Source of the DNA: Quercus robur | Taxonomy: Eukaryota > Streptophyta > Magnoliopsida > Fagales > Fagaceae | Reading direction: 5' to 3' | Assembly (NCBI RefSeq): GCF_932294415.1 | Contig: NC_065535.1 | Location: 84,403,862-84,467,861 of the forward strand | Length of the DNA stretch: 64,000 nt | Shown: positions 45,800 through 59,200 of the stretch, piece after piece | Layout: every line of letters starts with the position of its first letter | Position numbering within the stretch: position 1 is the stretch's first letter | The notes under the pieces: generated by a model | The model's database searches: none | The model's input: the letters and a program-made list of their open reading frames with translations, nothing else | Told to the model about the DNA's origin: nothing | Translations under genes and position numbers: made by a program

Positions 45800-46368
45800 G
45801 AAAGACGGACGAGATCATCTTGGAAGGCTTGTCGTCCATAAATGACGAGTAGATCTTGAGGTATTAAGCCCGTCCATATACGGACGAGGGTCGCTGGTAC
45901 GGTTGCAATTCTCTCCGCCTATTGTTGCTTCTTTTGTTGGACGAGACATATGGACGAGTTATGGGTTTGGGGATTCTGTGACACCATCAATTATATTTTG
46001 TTAACTCTTTAGAAAATCAAGTAAGAATATTATTGGGTAGAAAATGTAAATTTTCCATATTAATTTTTTTTTAATGAATTCTTAATTTTCGATATTACGA
46101 AGTACTTTTTTTATTTTATGTATTCTTAATTTTCGATATTATGAAGTACATTTTATTTATTTATTTATTTATTTTTACAGTTCATTAATTCTATACTTTT
46201 TGGTTTTTGTACTCAATAACTCACTTAGATAAATATTTATGATGTGATCTCAAATTTAGCTCCAAAATTAAGAAATAAAAATCTTTAAAAATAAATAATT
46301 TAGAATATATAATACAAAATTGGACTTTAATTGTAAAATCTAATTGAATTTTCTCTAAATTTTACCTA

Positions 46369-46415
<47 letters not shown>

Positions 46416-47486
46416 TAGATGGTGTCAGTTGAGCTGTAATACAGAAAAACTCTTGGCATCCCTCCAACAATTTTAGTTGGAATGGTTGACGAAGGTCAAA
46501 ATTTACCTTAATTGCTTCATTTATTAGAGTTGAAGCAAAAATAGGCATGGAAAAAGATGTACCTTGAGGTTCCATGCTTGATCATTTCTAAAAGAGATAT
46601 AGGTCCCACATGAAAGGGGACTGAACGTTTGGACTGACAAAATCCGCTTTATAAACACGTTGATGGAGGTGGGGTTACAGGAACTACTTTGCGTTAATTA
46701 TTATGTGCAATAACAAAGAAACTTCATGGAAATTACAGAAGCTAGTAGCTAGTACATGCAAATCCTTTAAATCTTTTGACTCTATTATTTTCACTCCATT
46801 TCATTTTTTTGTTCTGACAATTGTTGCTAGAAAACAATTCTCTCTCTTATGATTTAGTCCAAACATTACATCTTGATCAAATTTGTTTGGACATGGTGAG
46901 ATCTGAAAAAAGATAAAATAGTCTTGGACGAAAAACAGTAAGCTAACAAAAAGCAAAATACCATCTGCTATGCTAACAAAAAAGAGAGTATTATATATGC
47001 AAACATACAGAGAGTGGAGAGTGGAGAGTGGTGAAGCTGTTGTGTTTGGAGAGCAGTACAGCTATGCAAGCATGTGCAATGGTGGGGTTAGAAGAAGAAG
47101 GAAAAGAAAAGAAAGAAAGAAAGAAAAGGATTATACAGTTAGAAAGTGTGTACTGAAGCAAGGTGGGGGAGATCAGAGGGGCATGCATGGACATGGTGAT
47201 GGGTCTGGAAGTTGGTCTATATGTCCGTCCGTGAGTTAATCTGTGAAAGGATATCCTTGAGAGGCTGGAAGTTTTGTAATGTTGTGTATCCGTGATACTG
47301 CTTTGCTCACTCTGATGTGATCGGTCGCCCTCTTTTGCTCTTACCAATCTCTCTCTCTCTCTCTCTCCTCTCTCTTCAATGATCATCTTATTTCTTCAAC
47401 AATGAAATGCTATAAATTACAAGTATTTATAAAAATTGCTTGCAAAGCTTATTGGCCAAAATATCCCACAATATAACAACTTAACC

Positions 47487-47536
47487 AACTTGACTACACT
47501 TCTTCTCAAAAAAAAAAAAAAAAACTTGGCTACACT
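47487..47536 (+). mobile_element. Tail-only retroposon insertion
   Basis: AACTTGACTACACT (47487-47500) and AACTTGGCTACACT (47523-47536) flank TCTTCTC followed by A's. The duplicates differ at one base of 14. Confidence 0.6.
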
Positions 47537-49648
47537 AGTTGCAATCTTACTACTACCAAGCTAACTAATCTTGTAACTGTGTGATTAGGAGAATTACACC
47601 TGCACCCCTATATATAGTACATGTTTGGGTTCATTATATATATTACCCTCCCATTTAGAACACCTTGCCCACATGGTAAACGTTATTGATGGGGAGAGCT
47701 TTGGATCATCTTGCATGCAATTGCAGCAGGTTGTAAAGTCCACTTGGAAAAATGTTGTCCCAAATGAGATGAGTGGATTGGCTTGCTGAACGTGGGGGAC
47801 CTATCAGGGGATATCATCGAATCTAAACTACGAACACATCCATTGACAAACCCCACCAAAGAAACTTTGTATCCTTCTGTTATTTTTGAGGGAGAGTAAC
47901 AAAAAAACCCCTACAGTTGAGTTTCATTTTAGAGTAGAGGAAGAAACTTTTCAATTGACATCTTTATCATGAGTGACCTATTACTTGGATCAATATCTTA
48001 GTGACATCTTTTTCATTTTATTATTACAATCTGTTTTTAGCAAGTTTGAGAATGTCTCTCTCAATGTTTTTCTACTTTTTGGGTTGAGTTTTAAACTATC
48101 CAACCAAATTCTTTTTACTATGAGTAATGTTAGAGATATAAATTTTTTTTCAATTTTTTTTTTACAAACTACTGATGTGGTGAGTGGTTATTGGTAAAAG
48201 AAAAAGTGATGTTAATGGTAGGCCTAGATGAAGAAGCTGGCCATATCAACAGTTTATAACCGTATCATTACTCGTTTCACTAATATATCATGTTTGCACC
48301 ATTAGGATATTCCTTTATCCTTTTTGTTAAATTGGTTATCCCTTTATGATCATAATTGGTTACTAGTGTATATGATCATCGCGCCCCTCGTTGCGTGATA
48401 GTCACTTCACAAGTTAGTGTACTTGTAAGGTATAGGATCCGGGCAGGGTCAATAGAATTCTATCTTAGATAAAAAGAAGTTACTAACGTATATACGTCAA
48501 CACACGTACGACGAAAAATGTGAATTTATCACGAGACAGACTTCCTGGTAAAGACTCATGAAAACATTAATCCAACGCATACGTGTACATTACTCCATGT
48601 TTGATCCACATCGATTCACAAATTCCTCTGTGCATACGTACGATTGTACGAAGACACGAGTCTTATTAATTGGGTTTTTTTTTTTTGTCGCGTGTGGTGT
48701 CTCTATACTGTAACATTTAAATTTAATGGACGCTGGGTCTTCATGGCTCAGAATCAGATTTCCTCCATGAAATTCATGGCCCTGAATGCAAGTCTCTGAT
48801 AAAAATGAAATCTGAGCCAGTGATGATAGTGTTGGGTTGGGTTGGCTGTGATCATGTACGTGGATATTGTACATCCACAGAATGCTTGACTAATTGTTTT
48901 TAGTTTATTTGTATAGGGAGCCAAAGAAAAATGTGATGCTATCAATAATGGCACACGGGAAGCACGGGGAGCGATCATATTCTTTTGTTTTGTTCTTTTA
49001 GTTCGATAATTAAAATAGAGAAGTGAGATTTAAATTATAAATGTTTTCATTAGAAATATTAAAAGGTATTCGTTGAACTACAAACTTACAAGGCTTTTGG
49101 TCATTTATTTGTTATACTACATTTTTTGAAGAGATATCAATTCCAATTTTCATGAGCGTATACTGTGTAAATTAATGTAGCTAGCAAGGCAATGCAGCCA
49201 ATGCTATATAGATTGATCCCAATGCTTTGGACCTGGTCAGAGTAGCCCTATGTTAAGTTTAAAAAATTATACAAATCTTCTTTGTGATTTAGAAAAATAT
49301 CAAAATCTCCTTATATTTTTGAAAAAGACAGTTGCTTGGAGTTATTATTTTTAATTTTTAATTTTTAATTTTGCTTATCATACAATTTATTTGGTTAGTA
49401 AGCATTATTTTAAAATTATTTTGGATGAGAATCAAACTTGGAAAATATTTATTTTGACTTAATTTATAATGAACAAAATGATCATAGGAGTTTTTTATTT
49501 TATTTTATTTATATATAAATCTCAAGGTCTGAAGTGTTGTTTATAAAAATTGGAGGTGACTTATGATATTTTTACAAACCTGGAGAGAGATGTTGCAAGC
49601 TTGTAATTTTCTAGAAGATGAACTAAATTGAAATAGCTTAGTTCGTAT

Positions 49649-49651
<3 letters not shown>

Positions 49652-49718
<67 letters not shown>

Positions 49719-49719
49719 G
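49652..49719. repeat. Poly-T followed by (TTG)12
   Basis: About 34 T's pass straight into twelve TTG trinucleotides. Confidence 0.9.
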
Positions 49720-49987
49720 AATAAGGGAAGGATATATATTCTAAACCCGGCCCATCAGTCCATCACCCATCTCCTCCACAAAAACTTCAAGGTAGAGATT
49801 ATGGATGGGGATCATATTCTACAAAAGAACAGGAGTCAGCCCAATCATGAGCCCACGCAGCAATGGGCGTGGGCCTAGCAATTAGAATGTCCATACTCCA
49901 TACACATGAGAGCATGCCCAGAAATTAAACAACAAATCTGAAGTCTTGACGTCCTCCAACAGGAGAGAGAGCAGAATTCGAATGGAA

Positions 49988-49999
49988 ATCAACAGGCTA

Positions 50000-50045
<46 letters not shown>

Positions 50046-50072
50046 AATTTATAAAGAAACATCAACAGGCTA
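49988..50072 (-). mobile_element. Tail-only retroposon insertion
   Basis: Perfect 12-bp copies of ATCAACAGGCTA (49988-49999 and 50061-50072) flank a 61-bp insert made of about 35 T's and an AT-rich remainder. On the minus strand it reads GTTTCTTTATAAATT and then A's. Confidence 0.65.
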
Positions 50073-51126
50073 GCTTATGTCCTCAACAAATATAGACATT
50101 CTAATTGCTTATTTTCCACAATCCCCTCGCTTGCATTCCAAATCAAGCACATTAGAATGGAAAAAGATACCAAATTGGTGCTGTTGTACCCCTCTTGGTA
50201 GGTTGGCACTGGTTTATCAAACTCACTCAAACTTGTTTGCTTATGCACAATTTTTTAAAATCTCACTTTTTAAGCACAAATGAACTTTTATGTTGTTTTC
50301 ATATTTAAGAAGATTATAATGGCTTGACATCTGATCCCATTATGCATTAGAGTCGACTTGATACAATTTGAGATTTAAATAAGGAAATTTTCAAACTAAA
50401 ATATCATTTAAATAATATTTATTCAAATTCTATATTATAATTTTATTTTTTAATTTAAAAACCACTCTTGCTTTTTGAGTTGCAAATTTATTGTTCAAGT
50501 TTTTGTATTTAGGATTTTTGCTAACAATTCTTTTTCAATTGATAATAGTTTATCCAATTAATTTTTTTGGGACATGATCGATTAATTTCGAGAATAATTT
50601 TATCAATATTAATTTAAAAAAAAAAACTTATTTATGAATAAACATATGTAAAGTATATTGTCAATAGAATTCTGTTAAAGATATACATATTTGGAAAAAA
50701 AAAAAAATTAGTCTTTAGTCTTTTTTAAATAATAAAGAATTGTCATTTTTCTGTAGTATTATTTCATGATCTTCCTAACTTTTTTGATGAATTGCTTGTT
50801 CATATCCAGAGTGATATTTTTTTGGTAGACATTTATAATAACAAAATATTTATATAAAAAAAACACTAATTATAATAAAAAGTTATAACATGATAAGAAC
50901 AAAACTTTAAAGCTTAGAATAATATAATCTAATTTTTTAAAGGCCTTATTGCAACTGCACTTTATAATAGAATCACCCAAATGCCCCAATCTACCAATAC
51001 AACTTCACTTCACTTAAAACATAAGTCAATGAATGAATACTAACCAAACCAAGATTAATTTCATATAGAGAATCAATTATCATAGTTCAAGTATACAATT
51101 TAACAAAAAGGAAATGAAGTTTATTA

Positions 51127-51765
51127 TCTATACTACTATTTAAGGGGCTTCCCCTATTTGGACCGAAATTATTTTTTTTCCAAAATACCTCTACACCCTT
51201 AGGTTTAAGTAGAAACAAAACTAAAGGATACTCTGGTAAAAATATATATCTAATTTGCACAAAAATATTGCCTACAAAATAGGAACACTCTTCCACTAAC
51301 CCATTTTTTTAAAGCAACTATATGTTTTTTTTTTTAATAGAAAAAAAAAGTTAAACAACTTAGCAACATTTTTTTTTTTTCCTATAGAAAAAACACCCCA
51401 CGTTCATCCAAAAACAAAAAATAAAAAAAATAAAAAACTAAATAGTTATAAAAAAAAAACTAAACTAAATAGATATATATATATATATATATATATGTTT
51501 TTTTTTTTTTGATAAGTAGATACATCTTTAACTCTCACTAAAACGTTGCCTACAAAACATGACCACTCTTCTGATGGTTTTCAAATTGCTTTATCCATTT
51601 ATAAAAAAATTAAAATTAAAACAAATACACGTTTCTTTGTAAAAACACATTTGCCATATTAATAATTAAAGAAAAACACATCTATCGTTATTGCAAAAAA
51701 AAAAAAAAAAATTGAATTAGAAGAGCCTCTGAGCACACGCGTGAGTGCGTGCTCAGAGGCTAGTT
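51127..51765 (+). mobile_element. Non-autonomous Helitron-like element, 639 bp
   Basis: It starts with TC (TCTATACTACTATTTAAGG) after an A and ends with CTAG before a T, as Helitrons do when inserted between A and T. A strong hairpin lies at the 3' end: GCCTCTGAGCAC (51727-51738) pairs perfectly with GTGCTCAGAGGC (51751-51762). In most Helitrons the hairpin sits some 10 bp before the end; here it runs into the CTAG itself, which is a caution. There is no coding capacity and no target duplication. Confidence 0.6.
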
Positions 51766-51849
51766 TCTTTATTAAAAAATTATGTATACTTTACCTTAGA
51801 TAAAGTGATGCATGGATAAAGAAAGTTGAAACAAATTTTCAATTTTGAT

Positions 51850-51988
<139 letters not shown>

Positions 51989-52429
51989 ATGTGATTACGT
52001 GGGAGATTATGTGAATAATTTGGACAATTTATTGTGTGAAATACTGGTTTACAAAAGTTAAAATCTCAAGCTATTAGGGTAAATAGATTGGCATTGATGA
52101 TTTGACATGCTCAATGGTTTTTTTTTTTGGTTTTGTTTTCTTCTGGGGGTAAACTAGTTTGAGGTTTCAATTGGATTGGATTTTTATTGATGCAATATTT
52201 TGGAGAATTTTTGGAGGTTAGGGAAAGAGGGCACATTCCACTTTTTTTAGTAAAAAATATCAATTATTATCCTTCAATATTTATGGGACCATAGGCCTAG
52301 AGCTGGCCCGACATCCCATTAGGGTAAATTTCCTTTAGAGGTATAACCAAGCAATTGGATCAACCTTGCACTACATGAGTTCATTATTCTTTTGGTTGAA
52401 CTTTAGGATTTGAATTCATGATGTATTAT

Positions 52430-52930
52430 CGTGACAAAGGCCAAGGGGAAGTTTGAAACAACTCATCGCAAAGGTTGGAATAGCTTGTACCACGGCTTTA
52501 AATAAGATTTCTCTACCTGCTTGGGACAATAACTTTTCCTTCCAATACCTTAATTTATTCCAAACTCACTCCTTAATATAGTTAAGGCTTGCCTTTTTGT
52601 TTCTCCCCACTGTTGTAGGGATCCCCAAATACTTTTCATATTCTTTGATTTCTGGAACACCTAATAGATTTTTTATTTCCTCCTTCCTCCCATCCGGGAC
52701 ACACTTACTAAAGAATAGTGTGGTCTTCTCTTGATAATTTGTTGACCTGAAGCTTTTTTGTACAAAGACATCCCCTGAATAATATTCAATTCTTCCAAGT
52801 TTGCATGACAAAACAATAAGCTATCATCAGCAAAAAAAGAAAAAAAAGAAAAGAAGAAGAAGAAGAGTAGTATGAGGGCCATTCTTACAAAGAGAGAAAC
52901 CTCTAGTAGATTCCTCATTGGTTAAATTGT
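52430..52930 (-). mobile_element. LINE reverse transcriptase fragment
   Basis: On the minus strand it reads FADDSLLFCHANLEELN, then KASGQQI and EKTTLFFSK, then EYEKYLGIPTTVGRNKKAS, and on to a shifted LLSQAGREILFKAVVQAIP-like stretch. These are the catalytic FADD motif and the following region of plant L1 ORF2. It is truncated at both ends, with frame changes. Confidence 0.8.
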
Positions 52931-54190
52931 GCAATAAAAATATAATCAAAATTTATTTCACAGTCACTTTTTTCTTTCATACAACAAGTGGAGAAAGGGG
53001 TTCATTTAAACTTATGTTTTCTCATGATAAAGATCGTGTAATAACACTAAATCACAAATCTCTTGATCTATTTTTAATACTTTAATGCAACTTTGAGATT
53101 ATTTTCAACGACATTATCCAAGTTTTGGTACTCCGTATTTGTTATGACCTGAAACAATGTGCTTGATAGATTGTTATTTTAATTAGAAGAATTTAAATTT
53201 AGACTTAGTGATAAATCTTTATTTGAATAAGGTAGTAATAGATTAGTATTGTTATCTACTTGTATTCAAATTGATCCCTATGTTTTAGGATAAGATTAGT
53301 TCCTATATTTTAGGATTTGTTGATGAGGTTATCTCATACTTGGCTATTTATGTACGTTAAATGCATTAATGAGAAAAAGCAGATAATTAACCCAAAAGTT
53401 ATATTCTCCCTCTCAAGTTTAGGAGACTAATCACATAGAATCGACTAAGTTATTTTTTTATTTTTCAGGTTCACAACAGTATTTTTTTAATTTTTTTTTT
53501 AAGAATACTAATGATTTAACACACACACACATACGGGGAGAGGGAAGAAGGTCTTAAAGAAATTGACAGTGATGTATATTTAAAATGGCCTAATTCTTGG
53601 ATACACTGTACAGATTTTAAACCTCTTTAACTCACACTCATTTTCTGATGTGTGATTAACCCACTGTTAACAGTATTGTAATTCTCATGAAATTGCATTT
53701 GGATTGAATTAGGGTGTAATCATATGCCTAATATATATGATAGGGTAGTTGAACTTGTTATATATTCGCCATTGAACTCTAGGAGGCCAATGGCGTGCTC
53801 AACACTTTTTCACCTAATAATTTAACACTCGAGCTTAGTTTATGAGATACATTAGGTATTGTCCATATAATTTCTTTTAGAATATTACTAGAAAATAAAA
53901 CCGTGAATTTTTCTTTTCTTACAATGTGCCTAGGACCAAAATGTTGTATTTTATTTATTGTCATTAATAATTAATTAAGTTTATTTATGATATTTTCTTA
54001 ATTTTTCTAGTAAATTATATTAAGTAGCAATTGCGTTATAAGTCTCTTAGATTAAGGGGAATCACTATCAACAATGGACTTGAGATTTGCTACCAGAAGA
54101 ATTCTTCTCCTTACTTATTAAATTAAAGAGGAGAATCTAAAGTGGTCCCCTTGGGTCGCGATCTTCACATATGACAAATTTTTTTTAGAG

Positions 54191-54362
54191 AAATGATATG
54201 TCTACAACATTTTTACAACAAATCCTAAGTGGCAAGTTGTTATTAGTTGTTATTGTTGGGACAAAAAAGTAATCTTAGCGTTAGTTTGAAATTTGAACCA
54301 ATAACAACTAACCACCTGTGATTTGTTATAAAAATGTTGTAAAAATGTTGTAAACGTAGCAT
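54191..54362. mobile_element. MITE, about 170 bp
   Basis: The left end contains CTACAACATTTTTACAACA and then AAGTGGCAAGTTGTTATTAG. The reverse complement of the right end gives the same series (TTACAACATTTTTACAACA, then GGTGGTTAGTTGTTATTGG). The inverted repeats are about 60 bp with mismatches. The superfamily is not resolved. Confidence 0.6.
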
Positions 54363-54974
54363 CTTTTTTTTTTTTTTAAGGGAAACATTTATCCATAATT
54401 AAGTACCAAAACAACTTTAAAAGGAAAAGAGAGCAAGGAATAAGATATTACATAAGAAATCACCTTAAAATTACAATATTTTTCTTTCTAAAAAAAATTG
54501 AAGCATTATCGTTAGAACATGCTGCTTTTACTGTGCAGTTTCAATAGACAAACATAATTTTTTTTTAAAAACAATTGAGTTAATAAGTTTTTATTATTTT
54601 TTATCTTGAAGCACCATCGACATTACTTTATCTTGTCCTATTCACAATTTGCTACCTTAGTAGATGTGAAATATTTTGTGAAGATTGTTGTGAATCTGAA
54701 CTTATTGTTTTCATGATATGAAATGTTTTGCCTATATGCTTAGACTTAGGACATGTTTGGTATGTTGTAATATATCTTATAATGGAATGTCTATTTATGT
54801 GGAATAACTATTTGATTATTTGGTTGAATTTTTATTACAAGTAATATCATTCGTTAGTAATAGCTATTCCTTAATTGAGGAATAACTTCCTCTAAAAAAA
54901 ATGTAATATCTATATCTTAATATGTGTAATAATTTTTAAAATTAATATATTTTTCAAAATATAAACTTTACATA

Positions 54975-55011
54975 TGCACATAATAGTTTTTTTTAATCAG
55001 TGCACATAATA
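54975..55011 (-). mobile_element. Tail-only retroposon insertion
   Basis: Perfect 11-bp copies of TGCACATAATA (54975-54985 and 55001-55011) flank a 15-bp insert that reads CTGATTAAAAAAAAC on the minus strand. Confidence 0.5.
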
Positions 55012-55120
55012 ATTATAAAAATAAAAAATCATCATAATAGTCTCTCTCAAATTTTAAAACTATTATTTTTTGGGAAATATAAATGAAATATGTAATATAT
55101 TCCAAAAATATAAATCATGA

Positions 55121-55605
55121 GTTTTATTTTAATGTTACAACAATAGAAGTAATTCCATTACAACATCTTTATTTTTAGTAAGAAATATTATCATTCTTAT
55201 TGTAATCTCTATTGATTATATGTTTCGAGTGAGTTGGCACCGTGTTTGGCGATCTCTTTGGTGTATATGACTAATGTGGATGGTTATTCCAAGTGTTTCG
55301 CACGCACTCGCTCTCTCTATTAATCATTAATTTCTATTTTTTACTCATAGATGTTAAAATTTTAATGTTAAGTTTTATTGTAATATTACAACAATAGAAG
55401 TTATTTTATTACATCTTTATTTTTAGTAATAAATTTTATAATTCTTATTATAATCTCCATTCATTATATATTTCAACTGAGTTGGCACCGTGTTTGGTGA
55501 TCTCTTTGGTGTACATGACTAATGTGGATGGCTGTTCCAACTCACTCTCTCTATTAATCATTAATTTCTATTTTTTACTCATAGATGTGAATTTTTTTTT
55601 TTTTG
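55121..55605. repeat. Tandem duplication, 251-bp period
   Basis: Units begin GTTTTATT at 55121 and 55372 and share GAGTTGGCACCGTGTTTGG, then GTGGATGG and a CTCTCTCTATTAATC end. Differences are scattered. Unit 2 is interrupted near its end by the tail-only insertion at 55580-55621. Confidence 0.8.
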
Positions 55606-55621
55606 AAAACATAGATGTGAA
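55580..55621 (-). mobile_element. Tail-only retroposon insertion
   Basis: Perfect 12-bp copies of CATAGATGTGAA (55580-55591 and 55610-55621) flank an insert that on the minus strand reads TTTTC followed by A's. The empty site is preserved in the first unit of the 251-bp duplication. Confidence 0.65.
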
Positions 55622-55696
55622 AATTTTAATCTTCAATTAAAAAAAAAATATCGGCTCATATATAAGCCAAGATGTACCAGAAGGCAGATGCTACCC

Positions 55697-55747
55697 GAAG
55701 TCCTATTTAATTTTTTATTTTTTTGAAAAGGGAAGTCCTATTTAATT
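55697..55747 (-). mobile_element. Tail-only retroposon insertion
   Basis: Perfect 16-bp copies of GAAGTCCTATTTAATT (55697-55712 and 55732-55747) flank a 19-bp insert that on the minus strand reads CCTTTTCAAAAAAATAAAA. Confidence 0.65.
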
Positions 55748-56288
55748 ATTATTATTTTTTTTTTTAAGGGGAATTTTCACCTTAACCATCTTAGTGTGAG
55801 TTTGGATAGCGGCAGGTTACATGTTTTGCGCATCTGCGTTTTTTTTTTTTTTTTGGTTTTGTGTATTGTTTACAGGACTTGCAAGTACGGAATCTGGCAA
55901 AATTAACTTTAAAATTGGATCCTTCGACACTATTTACATATTTAAAAATTATTTCGTTACAGTATTTTCAATTTTTAATTTTCATTTTTTAGTATTAAAC
56001 GGTATCTAAACAGAGTCTTACTAGTTTGGAAAATTCCTCTCTTTCCTTTGCCCCTGTTCCGTTCAAATTCCACCCTGTCCTTTCCCAAAAAGGAGTTGAA
56101 TGAAAGTTGAAAAGTTGAAACCCAACGTCCAGTGTCCACTTTCCACATGGACATGGTAATAGACTCTCTCTATCTCTCCTAAATTTATGTTTTGTTCTTC
56201 CAAACCCCACCTCTCCGCCGAAAGGCTAACCTAGCAGCTGAAACGTCCTCATCTCTCTCTCTCTGTCTCTAGAATTTGATAGACAGAG

Positions 56289-59200
56289 ATGATGGGTATA
56301 TTTTACTGCTTGGTGGCGAGGGGCAACGTGCTATTGGCTGAGTCCAGCGCCGCCGCCACGGCCCCCAATGCAAGCTCTTTAGCCAGGCAAGTCCTTGAGA
56401 AGACGATGCAAGCAGCTAAAGATAACAGCAATGCCTCGTACTCCCATGATCGCTGCATTTTTCACGTCAAGAGAACCGATGGCCTCACCGTTCTTTGCAT
56501 GGCTGACGACGCCTTTGGACGTAATTATTATTATTTACCCTTTTTTTTTTTTCCCGCTTTCACGATTTTTTTGTTATTGGATATTTGCGGGAAGAGGTGA
56601 TTTGATCCTTGAACCATCTCCGACTCTCTGTTAGAGACATTAAAAGTGTCAATTGAGTTATACAAACTTTTGGCTACCTGTCCTTGTCAAAAGGTGTCAC
56701 AATTAATCCCCCTCCATTTGTTTAGTTTTTTGGTTTTCTGGTTTTTTGGTTTTTTTTTTTTTGTCTGTTTATATTGGTTTATGTTATGTAAGCAACAACT
56801 TGCATGGTAGATGAGGTGAATCTAAGCCTTCGAATTCTACGTTTGTTTGACGTGTGAATCAATTCATGGTCCTTCTGTTTAATCAATTAATTAATTAGTA
56901 TATCGTTTTATGTTATGGAATTTTTGGTTTGATGATGTGAATTATTTGGAATGAATTTTGATCAACGGAATGAAGTTTAGGAATTTGTATTTATTTTTTT
57001 TTTCTGGGTTTATTTTTGTTGGGCTAAAAATTGTGGTTTTGTTAGGACTTAGGAATGCAGGATTTTCTCTCTTTTGAAGATCATGTTTTGTGTATCGGAA
57101 ATATAGTGATATTTGACATCAATAAGTCACGTCGCGTGTCCACGCATCTAATATAATGATCACTTTTGTGGTGATAGATTTATGTAGTTCTTGGAAATTT
57201 AATGACATACTGAGCTAACATTTACAATGAAAAAGGTTTTAGGATGGTCACATGATTTTGCAAGGTTGAGATTTAAGGATATCCAGGGGTAATTATTGTT
57301 TGTTAACAGTGAATTCCACTTAAAAAATGGCTATATGAATGAACAGAAGGAGACTAGCTACTAGGAAAGAATTTCAAAATTATATTTCTGGAGGGCTATT
57401 GAAGAGATTTGCACACTGCATTTGGCCATTGTTACATATAACCTAATGCTTTGAAACAAGAAGATGTGGCTGGAATTTATAATTGGTGAAACGGTTGAAA
57501 TCATGACGATCTTTAGACTTGCTCTTCGCTTTTAACTGCAATCAGACGCGTTTTGCAATACACTAATTTTGCAGAAACTCTAATGTAATTTTGAAATTAA
57601 GGTCAAGTAGTTTTTGTGTTTTTTTTTTTTTTTTTTTGGGGGGGGGGGGGGGGGTAGTTTAGAAGAATGTCAGATTGTTAGTATGAAATAAAATTGAGAC
57701 TTCAGTAACAGTTATTACTCTATTACATACAATACTTTCTGTGGAGTTGTTTGTAGTACTCTTAACATCAGGATGAAATTCAGTCTTGTTTCTATTGATT
57801 TGTAATGCGTGTCCACTTGAATTTATTATGCACAGGGAGACTCCCTTTTGCATTTCTTGAAGATATTCATCTAAAGTTTGTGAAGACTTATGGTCGTGCT
57901 ATTCTTTCTGCTCCTGCCTATGCCATGAATGAGGAATTCTCAAGGGTCTTGAGCCAACAGATGGACTATTACACAAATGATCCAAATGCTGATAGATTAA
58001 ATCGTTTGAAAGGTGAAATGAGTCAGGTAAGTTCATATTATATGTCTCTATATTCTATCTATAAAAATATGGGTGTCTGTATGTGCCTGTGTGAGTTTAT
58101 ATACATTGGTTTATTGGATTGTAGTTACTTTTTTCTCTTTCATATTCATTCATGCTTGTCTTTTGAAAGACATGATTCCTTTAACTTTCCATGTTTAGTT
58201 GATTAACTGTCCAATTTGTACTGGCTCTTGTCAATTGCTCCTGTTGTGCAGTTGACTATGAATGATTGTTAGTTGGATTATTATGAAAGATATCCCACAC
58301 GAGATTCTAGGGATGGATTTGGAATTATTTAACCAAATTGATTTTGTTGGGCCCTTTGGAGGTTTTACCAATCGTCTTAGTCACCATGCTATTTGTTATT
58401 AAATATCTTCACTCAGCTTGGCTTTAAATTGTCTCAAAATACACTACAATGTGATGTCCAGATTATCTATAATTGATTCTGAAGATTAAATTCTTACATA
58501 TACTGGTCATCTGATGATGATAGGTGCAAAGTGTCATGATTGACAATATTGAAAAAGTCTTGGACAGGGGTGACCGCTTGGCATTGCTGGTTGATAAAAC
58601 TACTTCATTTCAAGGGAGTGCAGTTCGCTTCAATAGGAGTTCCCGTCGTTTCAAGAATAATCTATGGTGGAGAAATGCCAAGCTCATGTAAGTAAGCTTA
58701 ATGCTGTCCACTTTCACATAAATGGATTTGTTAAACATTTGCAAATGCGTGTACAGATGCTGTGCAAGTCACTATTGTCAATGAAACTACTCTATTAATT
58801 GGATGCCACTTGTTGGGTTAAATTGTCTTTAGATTTCAAGTTGTCATATTATGGAGGTGCAGCCCTTGAGTTTCTTGTCAAGAATGCTTCTCTTTCTTCC
58901 ATTATTTTCATTATATTAAGAAAATGAAATCTTTTGTGTCATTCTTTGAAAACTGGCACAAAAGAATTCTTCCCAAGATTTTTCTGGTTGCCATCACCTG
59001 CAGTCGATATGAAATGGTGGCTATCTGTCACCAATAGATCTTCCTCTCTCTCTCTCTCTCTCTCTCCCCCCCCCCCCCCCCCCTCCTCTCTTTCTCTCTC
59101 TCTCACACACACTGTGGTCAAATCCATCTTCTATATTCATCTGCTATATTGTTCTGCATAAAATGGATAGTTCAACACATATTGGTAATCGCCTAAATAA

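Larger units (their letters stand above)
35956..45989 (-). mobile_element. Tat-type Gypsy retrotransposon C, apparently whole and young
   Basis: A 10,034-bp element on the minus strand. Both LTRs are 687 bp and differ at only two positions that I could find (about 0.3%), so it is young. Flanking 5-mers are ATTAC (35951-35955) and ATTAT (45990-45994), a near-perfect target duplication. On its own strand: 5' LTR, primer site, one long gag-pol frame, short repeats, an antisense spliced gene, purine tract GAGGGGGCAAC, 3' LTR. Two RNase H domains and the antisense gene place it in the Tat branch. A heptamer CTCGTCC/GGACGAG recurs throughout. Confidence 0.95.
45303..45989 (-). repeat. 5' LTR of element C
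   Basis: 687 bp. On the element strand it starts TGATGGTGTCACAG and ends GGAATCATCA. The primer site follows. Confidence 0.95.

Noticed and set aside
24883-45989. Element C nested inside element A
   Set aside because: A's 3' LTR is complete to 35828 and C begins at 35956, so they are adjacent, not nested.
46990-47260. Possible microRNA precursor
   Set aside because: I compared it by memory with common plant microRNAs (156, 159, 160, 164, 166, 167, 171, 172, 390, 393-398) and found no mature sequence or clear hairpin.
46991-47386. A 131-codon frame on the minus strand near a CT-rich tract
   Set aside because: Composition follows simple repeats, no domain is recognised, and no splice or promoter context supports it.
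48590-48978. Two overlapping minus-strand frames of 74-94 codons
   Set aside because: No family resemblance and no gene context. Frames this short are expected by chance.
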